DNA from: Planctomycetaceae bacterium
GTDB taxonomy: Bacteria; Planctomycetota; Planctomycetia; Planctomycetales; Planctomycetaceae
DNA length: 64,000 nucleotides
Reading direction: 5' to 3'
NCBI GenBank assembly: GCA_024742875.1
Contig: JANSXP010000020.1
Coordinates: forward strand, 1-64,000
Position 1 is the first letter of the stretch. Every line of letters begins with the position of its first letter. The position numbers were made by a program, and so were the translations under genes. Below the pieces are notes generated by a model. The model was given only the letters and a program-made list of their open reading frames with translations, was not told the DNA's origin and searched no databases. Below, piece by piece: positions 27,255-34,675 of the stretch.

Positions 27255-28730
27255 TCAGGTGAGTCGAATTTTCTTCCAGCGACCGGACAAAAATCGCAGC
27301 GCCATGGCTGTGCCCATGAGCGTGATGTGCCCCGTGCACGTCAGCCAAAGACGATCCACGGTGGCAGACTCCATCTGTGCGATCAGCCAGGCCGGAATGG
27401 TCATCACCACCCAGCTGGAAAACAGGGTAATGACCATGGGAAACAGCGTGTCTCCTGCGCCCCGCAAAGCGGACGCAAACACGACGGCCATGGCATCGAA
27501 AATGGAATACACGGCCACAAACGTCAGCAGACGAGAGGCGGCCGGCAGAACTGAGCGAATGGACTGCGCTGAATCACCGGTGGCCGACACATCTTCAAAT
27601 GCCAGGAACGGCTGCAGACTGGCGTCCGGAAAGAACACCAGCAGGATGGCGGCTCCCCCCGTCCAGATGACCCCCATCAGAATCGCATTCCATGTGGTCC
27701 GGGAGGCGGCCGCCTGCAGACCGGCCCCAATATGGTGGCCCACCAGCGTCTGCACGGCCGTTCCAAAACCCAGCAGGGGAATGAAGATGATGCTGTTCAC
27801 GCGAAACGCCAGATTGGTGGCTGCCATGGCGTCACGATTCAGGCTGCCAACAATCAGCAGAAAGAACAGAAAGCTTGAGGTGTCCAGAAAATGGTGCAGC
27901 CCGCTCGGAAGGCCATAACGCAGAAACTTCTTAAGCATCTCACCATCCGGCCGCCAGGTTCCGCCGAGTGGATACCTGCCGCGACTGTCTCGAAGGATCA
28001 GCCCGCCGTACATCAGCAGTTCACAAACGCGGGCAAATACGGTGGCGGCCGCCGCCCCCGTGATCCCCAGCTGTGGCAGTCCCCAGTGGCCGAAAATCAG
28101 TCCGTAGTCACACACCACGTTGATGGTCACACTGATCAGCGTCACGTACATCACGACGGCCGTTTTCTGACGACCGCTGAAGTAACAGCTCAGCGCATTC
28201 GCGGCGAGGTGAAAGACGGACCCCAGACACAGCATGTCAAAATAAGCCGTTTCCTGACCAACGACAGCCGGAGTGTGTCCGGCCAGGCGGAACATGTCTG
28301 CCGAAAACGGAATGAACAACAGCAGCAGCAATCCGGAAACGACAGCCAGCCAGACGCCCTGCCAGAAAGCGACCGTCAGCGATCGCGGCTGCCCTGCCCC
28401 ATCAAACTGAGAGATAAACGTATTGGCGTAGAGAATCGTGCCCATCGGGATACAGGCGATACTCCAGTACATCATGCCGGCGGGAGTCACGGCCGCAATC
28501 ACGTCCAGTGTCGTCGCCGCAAGTCCACTCGAGGTGTCCGGCGCATAACCGGCCAGCATCATGCAGTCAGCGATGCCCATCAGCGAATGCGATCCGGCAC
28601 TGATGATCAGCGGCAGTGAGACGACCAGCAACTCACGAAAACTGCCAGCCGTGTGTCGCGAGGCACACACATCGCTGCCAGAATCCTCCCGTGACTCAGA
28701 CACTGCTGACGAGTCATTCGAATCCCGCAT
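27255..28730 (-). CDS. MATE-family efflux transporter
   Basis: The 491-residue protein has about 12 membrane segments in two related halves, with MATE-type blocks LPLIISAGSHSLMGIADCMMLAGY near the N terminus and RYGLPSGLHHFLDTSSFLFFLLIVG opening the second half. An acidic and Ser-rich cytoplasmic tail of about 30 residues precedes it. MATE transporters export cationic compounds using H+ or Na+ gradients; the drug is not predictable. It starts 12 bases after the crcB stop. Confidence 0.93.
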   Translation of the reverse strand: MRDSNDSSAVSESREDSGSDVCASRHTAGSFRELLVVSLPLIISAGSHSLMGIADCMMLAGYAPDTSSGLAATTLDVIAAVTPAGMMYWSIACIPMGTILYANTFISQFDGAGQPRSLTVAFWQGVWLAVVSGLLLLLFIPFSADMFRLAGHTPAVVGQETAYFDMLCLGSVFHLAANALSCYFSGRQKTAVVMYVTLISVTINVVCDYGLIFGHWGLPQLGITGAAAATVFARVCELLMYGGLILRDSRGRYPLGGTWRPDGEMLKKFLRYGLPSGLHHFLDTSSFLFFLLIVGSLNRDAMAATNLAFRVNSIIFIPLLGFGTAVQTLVGHHIGAGLQAAASRTTWNAILMGVIWTGGAAILLVFFPDASLQPFLAFEDVSATGDSAQSIRSVLPAASRLLTFVAVYSIFDAMAVVFASALRGAGDTLFPMVITLFSSWVVMTIPAWLIAQMESATVDRLWLTCTGHITLMGTAMALRFLSGRWKKIRLT

Positions 28731-28742
28731 AAGATGACTCGT

Positions 28743-29171
28743 TCAGGAAGCAGGCTGCTGAGGTGGCACGGGGGGTTCGGGCAAAACGACGTGAGCGGCG
28801 CGTATCCCCAGCCAGACCAGTATCAGACCGAAGACCAGACTGCCGCACACGTACATCAATGCCGAGCCGACACGCCCCTTCTCCAGCAGGTTCACCGCAT
28901 CCAGCGAAAAAGTGGAAAACGTGGTCAGCGCTCCCAGCAGGCCGGTGGCCATGCACTTGTGCATCTGCGGCGACAGCCCGGGAATCTTCTCCGCCACCAC
29001 CACCATCACACCCATAAAAAAACAGCCGACCAGATTGACGACCAGCGTTCCGTACCACGCTGACTCCTCGCCCACAGAGCGTGCCACAGCAGTGGACACA
29101 TAGTACCGGGTCAGCGCGCCGGCAAAGCCGCCCAGCCCGACCGCCACTGGAATGGGAAGATGAGAAATCAA
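28743..29171 (-). CDS. crcB: Fluoride channel CrcB/FluC
   Basis: The product is a small four-helix membrane protein. Family blocks are LGGFAGALTRYYVS (Gly/Arg core), GTLVVNLVGCFFMGV with the channel Asn, and GLLGALTTFSTFSLDAVNLLE with the conserved Thr/Phe region. FluC dimers export fluoride. The start is uncertain: TTG at 29171 gives 142 residues beginning at the family start, while TTG at 29288 would add 39 Cys-rich residues. No fluoride riboswitch was visible upstream. It is followed closely by the MATE gene, so the two transporters are probably co-transcribed. Confidence 0.88.
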   Translation of the reverse strand: MISHLPIPVAVGLGGFAGALTRYYVSTAVARSVGEESAWYGTLVVNLVGCFFMGVMVVVAEKIPGLSPQMHKCMATGLLGALTTFSTFSLDAVNLLEKGRVGSALMYVCGSLVFGLILVWLGIRAAHVVLPEPPVPPQQPAS

Positions 29172-29293
29172 TGGGTCTGCTCGAAGACTTACACCAACGG
29201 TGCAACAGCGTTTTTCGAAAACGGACGTGCGTGCAGAACACCCAGGCAGGCGACAGCCGCCACTCCCCTGGGTTTCACAGAAGAGCAAATCGA

Positions 29294-30499
29294 TTAAAAC
29301 GGATCAGCGAACTTCCACATGTGGCCGTCACTGCGAATGTACAGCGCATTGTCGGCCGCTGCCGGGCTGCACAGGATGGTCTCTTCCAGATCAAACTGAG
29401 AGACGATGGTTCCCCCGTCTTTCTCCGGTTTCACAACAAACGCCACACCGCGTTCATTGAAGAAGAACAGATGCCCATTGGAAGCCACGGGCGACGAACT
29501 AAACGGTCCTTTCAGCCGTAGCTGCCACAATCGTTTGCCGCTTTCCGCATCGCCGGCCGCCAGGGCCCCACTGCGATTGACGGAAAACGTCATGCCGTCC
29601 ATCACCACAGCGCTGGGGGTGGCCGGACTGAGGACAGGAGAATTCCAGACCTGCTCAAACGACTGGCCGTCCGCGGTCACCTGCAGCGTGGTGATCCCGT
29701 GTGATGGGATGTAGATGCGGCCGTTCACCACAGACGATGAGGGTGTTGTGGACGCGCCTTCGGTGAAGTCCCAGACCACATCACCAGTTTCCGGATCCAC
29801 GGCCGTCAGTCCGGCCGAACTTTGCAGCAGTGCTAAAGTGGGCCGCCCGCCTTCGCCCGGCAGGATCGTGGGGGACGTCCAGTTGGCGCGTCGCGGACGC
29901 TCAATGCGCCATTTGGTGTCACCGGTCGCTGCGTCAACGCCGATGGCAAACGCTTCGGCGTCGGCTTCCACCTGAGCAATGACGGTTGAGCCCACCACAA
30001 TCGGCGATGATGACATCCCCAGACTGTTGCTGGCATTCGGAAATTCTTCACCCAGGCCCCGATACCACAGCAGGTCTCCCGCCAGGTCCGTGCAAATCAG
30101 ATCATTGCTGGAGTAGAACGAGAAAATCCGTTCGCCATCGCTGGCAGGAGTGGGCGTGGCCACACACATTTTTTCATGACAGATCGTGCGACCGGTGGCC
30201 TGAAACTGGCGTTCCCACTGCCGCTCTCCGGTCTCTGAATCGAAGCTCATCACATGCAGACGATCTTCGTTGTAACCGGAGCTGGCCGTCAGAATCACCT
30301 GGTCGCCCACCACGATTGGGCCGGACAGACCACGTCCTGGCAGTTCCACCTTCCACGAGATGCTGCCACCACTGAGTTCTGTCGGCAGCGACTCGCCCAC
30401 GGCGATGGAATTGGCCAGGTTGCCTCGAAACTGCTTCCAGTCTGCGGCATTTACAGAAACGGCGACAGCCGCCAGCAGGAGAAATGCAATTCGTTTCAT
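29294..30499 (-). CDS. PQQ-like beta-propeller protein, exported
   Basis: The 401-residue protein has a signal peptide (KRIAFLLLAAVAVSVNA) and opens with ADWKQFRGN, the usual start of planctomycete PQQ-like (BamB-type) propellers. Blade motifs include SETGERQWERQF, DLAGDLLWYRGL, VDAATGDTKWRIERP, VDPETGDVVWDFTEG and AESGKRLWQLRL. No dehydrogenase residues are seen, so it is probably a binding scaffold. Its ATG at 30499 overlaps the stop of the upstream gene by one base, which suggests translational coupling in a three-gene operon. Confidence 0.9.
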   Translation of the reverse strand: MKRIAFLLLAAVAVSVNAADWKQFRGNLANSIAVGESLPTELSGGSISWKVELPGRGLSGPIVVGDQVILTASSGYNEDRLHVMSFDSETGERQWERQFQATGRTICHEKMCVATPTPASDGERIFSFYSSNDLICTDLAGDLLWYRGLGEEFPNASNSLGMSSSPIVVGSTVIAQVEADAEAFAIGVDAATGDTKWRIERPRRANWTSPTILPGEGGRPTLALLQSSAGLTAVDPETGDVVWDFTEGASTTPSSSVVNGRIYIPSHGITTLQVTADGQSFEQVWNSPVLSPATPSAVVMDGMTFSVNRSGALAAGDAESGKRLWQLRLKGPFSSSPVASNGHLFFFNERGVAFVVKPEKDGGTIVSQFDLEETILCSPAAADNALYIRSDGHMWKFADPF

Positions 30500-31659
30500 T
30501 AGTGGGATCCTTTCGCCGCAGAGGCAGTTGTCTTCACAGGAGCAATGGCTGAGCCGGTACGGTCACACACACGCAACTGAAACTGGTAACGCTGCGCCCA
30601 GGGCTCGTCCTGCTCGTTCTGGCAGACCTTCAGCATGATCACGTTGTTTCCCGCCTTGAGCGACACGGGAATGCGGTACTGATCCATCCGCGTGCTGCGA
30701 TGATACTCTTCGCGTTCAAACACCAGATCGCCATTGACCCAGAGCTTCCAGGCATTTGGTGTGCCCAGACGAAACTGCACATCCTGCGAGCGGCCGCTGT
30801 TGTAAGTGGTGGTGGCGTACATCAGCGAACCTTTGTAGTTCTCGATCTCATCCGCAATGTTCATCAGTCCGTAGTCGTCTTCCGTCACATACTGCTGCCA
30901 CTTCACTTCGCCCATCTGACCGTCATAGGCGGCCGCCAGATCAATGGCGGACTCCGGTGGATAGGCAATCGGATAGCCCTTCTTTTCCTTATTGTCAAAG
31001 GGCCCGATAATGTGCCAACTCGTCAGAAATCCAAAATGCTTCTGCAGGTCGACCTCTTCACCCGCGTCCCGCAGCGCTTTGGAAACAGCGGTCACCTGAT
31101 CCTCGTGGACGGCTCCCTTGAGGGCCTCTCGATACAGCCCAACGGCGTCATCACCTGAGGCTTGCTCCGCCTGATCCAGCAGTCGTTTGACGGCGTCGCG
31201 GCGAAATTCCGGACTGGGATCGAGCAGCATTTTGGGAATCAGCTCCGCTTCCAGTTCCGGCGTGCGTTTCAGCAGCCACTCATAGGCCAGCCGACGGGCC
31301 TGCGGAGACCCCTGGGTGTCCATCACGAACTTCAGCAGTTCGTCCTTGGGCAGGTAGTTGCCCTGTTTGATCTCCGCGTCGGCAATCCCTTCAAACGCTG
31401 ACCGCAGCCAGTTTTGAGCCAGCACCGAGCTGCCTTCAAAAGCCTGCAGAATGGGAATCAGATTGTCGGTTCCGGCGGCCGCCAGCCGATCTCGCGCGGC
31501 GCGAGCTTCTGTCGCGCCCTGGCTGCCTGGCCCCACACTTTTCAGAACGTCGATGTCATCGGCGGAAGCGGTCCCGGACGTGAGAGCGACGATCAACAAC
31601 ACTGGAATTTTCATGATGGGAACTCCCCCAAAAACAACGGGCCGTGCCGTCTGATTCAT
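30499..31659 (-). CDS. Exported HEAT-repeat protein with C-terminal beta-sandwich
   Basis: The 386-residue product has a signal-like segment (PVLLIVALTSGTASA, residues about 19-33). Residues 50-200 are HEAT-like (EARAARDRLAAAGTDNLIPILQAF, SPEFRRDAVKRLLDQAE). Residues 215-375 form a beta-sandwich with RLGTPNAWKLWVNGDLVFEREEYHR and GNNVIMLKVCQNE, resembling the sugar-binding or GH2-type lid of planctomycete proteins. The ATG 31659 overlaps the upstream SGNH hydrolase stop as ATGA. Met16 (31614) is an alternative start with a shorter signal peptide. Function unknown. Confidence 0.8.
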   Translation of the reverse strand: MNQTARPVVFGGVPIMKIPVLLIVALTSGTASADDIDVLKSVGPGSQGATEARAARDRLAAAGTDNLIPILQAFEGSSVLAQNWLRSAFEGIADAEIKQGNYLPKDELLKFVMDTQGSPQARRLAYEWLLKRTPELEAELIPKMLLDPSPEFRRDAVKRLLDQAEQASGDDAVGLYREALKGAVHEDQVTAVSKALRDAGEEVDLQKHFGFLTSWHIIGPFDNKEKKGYPIAYPPESAIDLAAAYDGQMGEVKWQQYVTEDDYGLMNIADEIENYKGSLMYATTTYNSGRSQDVQFRLGTPNAWKLWVNGDLVFEREEYHRSTRMDQYRIPVSLKAGNNVIMLKVCQNEQDEPWAQRYQFQLRVCDRTGSAIAPVKTTASAAKGSH

Positions 31660-33041
31660 GGCAGTTTCTTCAGTTCAAAATGACGCAGCTGCGGCTGGTT
31701 GGCCGCATAGATTTTGTCTTCAATGGCCAACGCCTCCGCTTTGGCCGTACGAATCGTGTCCGCCAGTGTGGCCAGTCGCGACTCGTCCTTCGCGATCGCC
31801 TGCACGAGCTGAGTGTTGCCCGGCTGTGATTTCAGATCCCGCGTGCGACGAGCCCAGGACTGAAACAGACGCCAGCTGTCACGCAGCGTCCGCACAGGAC
31901 CTTCATTTTTCTGTTTGTTCAGCAGGGCCACCTGCAGCGCCTGCTGATACTGAGGCGTCTGACTGTTGCCCTGCAATTCGATGTGACGGGACAGAGCGAC
32001 GTGGGTGTATTGTCCCACCGACGTGCCATCGATCAGCAGCTCGTATCGCCCCGGAGAGAGTCCATGAATTTCGAGCGACTCTTTGGTGGCTTTGTGTCCC
32101 AGCTTCAGAAGATCCACACCCGGTTGTGCTTCCGGTGGCAGCACCCACGGCAGCGCATCGGCCGTCCAGTCGAACTGCAGCCCATCGTCCGTGGCCGTCA
32201 GTTTTGAGACGGACCCACCACTGGCCCGCGCCTTCCAGCCGCTGGCCCCCGCTTCGAGACGAATGCCGGACAGCGGCTTTCTCAGTCCCAGGTCGTCAAT
32301 CATGGCATAAGCCATCACAATCTGTCCGGGAGGATCCGGGTGGATGGCATCGCGAATCATGGTGAACTGTGGGTCTTCGCCGCGGGCAAGCCGTGTCAGA
32401 TCATTCAGCCGACCATACATGTCCACGTAAGCCAGCCCCGACTCCAGCGCCTGATCCTGCAGCCAGCGGCCGTAATAGGCCAGCACGCTGTTGTACTGAC
32501 TGAGCATGTCTTCCGATCGGGGTCGTCGCGGATTGGGACGGCTGCGGGCCGCCCGCGCATCAAACATCGTCGGGGACATCAGTAGGGGCACGGCGCCGCC
32601 GGCGCGGATGCGATCCACCAGTGTGGACATGTCCTGCTGATAGGTGGCAAATACGTCAGCATCAAACGGCCGGTAGCTGCCGTCATTCATGCCCAGCAAA
32701 ATGGACACATACCGGGGACGGTACTGCAGGACGTCGTCGCTGAGTCGGGCGAGCGCATCCCACGCTCTGGCTCCGCCGACGCCCGCATTGTGAAAGTGAA
32801 TACGACGATCCGGAAACCGCTGGTAAAAGAAGTCTTCCACATACTGCGTGTACAAACGCTGATGGGTGATACTGTCCCCCAAAAAGACGAACGTATCGCC
32901 GTCCTGCAGATCTATGGCGGCCGGCCGGCTTGCAGGGGCCGCTGGAGCTGCTGGAGCTGCCGCATTCTGAGCAGAGCACACACTGCCGCACAGCAGCACA
33001 GTGCACGTCAGCAGGCGGACGCAGACAGGTGAAACTTGCAT
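31656..33041 (-). CDS. SGNH/GDSL-family esterase, exported
   Basis: The 461-residue protein has a signal peptide followed by an Ala/Pro rich spacer. SGNH blocks are FVFLGDSITHQRLY (nucleophile Ser), NAGVGGARAWD (Gly), LLGMNDGSY (Asn) and IRDAIHPDPPGQIVMA (Asp/His). SGNH enzymes deacetylate or de-esterify carbohydrates and lipids; a carbohydrate target is suggested by the neighbourhood only. A long C-terminal extension (about 265-461) has helical, Arg-rich character. It begins a three-gene operon with the HEAT and PQQ genes. Confidence 0.88.
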   Translation of the reverse strand: MQVSPVCVRLLTCTVLLCGSVCSAQNAAAPAAPAAPASRPAAIDLQDGDTFVFLGDSITHQRLYTQYVEDFFYQRFPDRRIHFHNAGVGGARAWDALARLSDDVLQYRPRYVSILLGMNDGSYRPFDADVFATYQQDMSTLVDRIRAGGAVPLLMSPTMFDARAARSRPNPRRPRSEDMLSQYNSVLAYYGRWLQDQALESGLAYVDMYGRLNDLTRLARGEDPQFTMIRDAIHPDPPGQIVMAYAMIDDLGLRKPLSGIRLEAGASGWKARASGGSVSKLTATDDGLQFDWTADALPWVLPPEAQPGVDLLKLGHKATKESLEIHGLSPGRYELLIDGTSVGQYTHVALSRHIELQGNSQTPQYQQALQVALLNKQKNEGPVRTLRDSWRLFQSWARRTRDLKSQPGNTQLVQAIAKDESRLATLADTIRTAKAEALAIEDKIYAANQPQLRHFELKKLP

Positions 33042-33266
33042 CTTCGACTCCGGAATTCGGCAGGATATGCGGGACTGGCTGCCGGACTCTCAGCGAGGAA
33101 ATCCGCCAGCAGGCTGGAGGGGCGGGTTCCCGTTGGCGACAAACCCAAAGAGCCGTAATCTGCCCTGATGTGAGGTCGCCGGTCTCCCAGGCGACCATCG
33201 TCACCGATTCTGTCGAGATTTGCCAGCGTCCCGCGCGGGTTGGCAGACAAACTTCGAGACGCCATC

Positions 33267-33494
33267 ATGAAACGCCTCGCCTGCCTGAGCTTGCTGTTGC
33301 TGTGCACCACAGGCTGTCATGGATTGCTGCATGAACTGCAGCCACACCGACTGCATCGCTGGAACTACATGAAAAATCCGGGCCGTGCTGATGCGGGCAT
33401 GTACAGCGTCACTGACGACCTGAGTCAGCCAGTGACCGGCCCGATCAGTTCCCCGCTGCCCGGCACACCGGAAACAGTTGCTGAGACGTTGTGA
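33267..33494 (+). CDS. Small lipoprotein, 75 residues
   Basis: From ATG 33267 the product begins MKRLACLSLLLLCTTGC, a textbook lipobox (TTGC) with Cys17 as the lipidated residue. The short mature part contains RWNYMKNPGRADAGMYSVTDDLSQP and a Pro/Thr-rich tail. I recognise no family. A GTG/ATG at 33240 in the same frame is possible but would add nine unlikely residues. The gene is divergent from the SGNH operon and convergent with DUF3050. Confidence 0.7.
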   Translation: MKRLACLSLLLLCTTGCHGLLHELQPHRLHRWNYMKNPGRADAGMYSVTDDLSQPVTGPISSPLPGTPETVAETL

Positions 33495-33594
33495 CGACCC
33501 GATCGCCAGACTGGCCAACACGAACGACGCGTGGCCGGCTGCCTGCGGACGGCCTGCAAACGGCTTTCGGTCGCCGTCGCTTTCCGCTGGCTGA

Positions 33595-34377
33595 CTAACT
33601 CATGGCCGACAGTACGCCGTCCCACAATTCGATGCGATTGGCAATAGCACTGCGGGCGGCGGCAACAACGTCGTGAAGCATCTGCGGCGAATCGCCACAC
33701 AGCAGATTGACCATCTCCAGGGCCAGCGGCCCGTGATGATCACCGTCCAGTTCGATGTGGCGTTCGATGTAGTGCTGCAGCGCGGGCGTGGCGACACCAG
33801 ATGACTGAAATCCCGCCAGCAGACGCTCAAACATATCCGGAATGATGTCTTCCCGCCCGAAGCAGAAGGCAGCCGCCACCTGAGCCGCGCTGCCTGTCGT
33901 CGCCAGGTCGTAGTTGGTGGTGGTGAAGCGACGCACGGACGCAGGAACATCCAGCTGGCACAGTGCCGCCGGCACACTGCTCGCATTGTTCAGCAGCGTC
34001 AAGAACTCGTCGATGCGGGAAGTCTCTGCTCCCACGTCATCCATGGCAGCACGGTACAGCTCAAAGTGACTGCGATACCCGCCCTGACCGTCTTCGTCGG
34101 ACTCTTCACCGAGAACAATCTCATTGATGAACCGCGCCAGCTGAGGGTTGGCCGGTGGTGTCCACGGGTTGGCTGTCCCGCAAATCTCTCGCTGAAGACG
34201 TTTCAGCAGCCACATAAAATCGCACACAGCGAAGACATGATGGCTCATGAACGTACCCAGCTGATCGATCGACCTGACCGATTCATAAATCGGATGCGCC
34301 AGCAGTTCCGCACGCAGGTCGGCCGTCTGCTGCAGGACAGTTTCAGCCGGAGAGAGGGCGATTTCCGAGACAGACAT
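33595..34377 (-). CDS. DUF3050 protein (heme oxygenase-like fold)
   Basis: The 260-residue protein matches DUF3050 through AHPIYESVRSIDQLGTFMSHHVFAVCDFMWLLKRLQREI near the N terminus and FCFGREDIIPDMF and HYIERHIELDGDHHGPLA near the C terminus. The conserved His, Asp and Glu residues (SHHVF, YIERHIELDGDHHG) fit the metal-binding heme-oxygenase-like diiron fold. Some relatives are diiron oxidases; the substrate here is unknown. A short helix-rich N terminus precedes the fold. Confidence 0.88.
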   Translation of the reverse strand: MSVSEIALSPAETVLQQTADLRAELLAHPIYESVRSIDQLGTFMSHHVFAVCDFMWLLKRLQREICGTANPWTPPANPQLARFINEIVLGEESDEDGQGGYRSHFELYRAAMDDVGAETSRIDEFLTLLNNASSVPAALCQLDVPASVRRFTTTNYDLATTGSAAQVAAAFCFGREDIIPDMFERLLAGFQSSGVATPALQHYIERHIELDGDHHGPLALEMVNLLCGDSPQMLHDVVAAARSAIANRIELWDGVLSAMS

Positions 34378-34574
34378 GACAACGACCTTGGGGGGAGAAG
34401 TTGGGACTGTCCGATTCTAGACCAACAGCGCCCGACTTCGAGATCAGCCGACCGATTTCCGACGAATGTCGACCGGGCTCTCAGCTTTGAAATACGGCCG
34501 ATTCCTGCTGAGAATTCCGCCGATATTTCCGCTCACCGAGCCACGCCCGCCGGGACCGTTGAACGATTGGCTGC

Positions 34575-34600
34575 AAAAACGGGCGTCGATCACCGCCCGT
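34575..34600 (-). terminator. Rho-independent terminator of the CRTAC1-cytochrome operon
   Basis: On the minus strand ACGGGCG pairs with CGCCCGT around an eight-base loop (34579-34600 on plus), followed directly by a T run (plus-strand A run 34575-34579). It lies about 75 bases past the last stop of the operon. Confidence 0.75.
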
Positions 34601-34675
34601 TGCGAGCACCATCATGGGGACTGTTTTTCTCTACAGACGTCACAGGCAGCGTTGCCAGCCCGCTGGGCCGTCCGG

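Noticed and set aside
26344-27918. 524-codon plus-strand frame opposite the aminotransferase and MATE genes
   Set aside because: It is a shadow of two well-recognised minus-strand genes; the long open length follows from GC-rich codon bias.
29172-29293. Fluoride riboswitch before crcB
   Set aside because: I could not see the conserved GGNGAUGG and pseudoknot elements; the region is short and has no matching hairpins.
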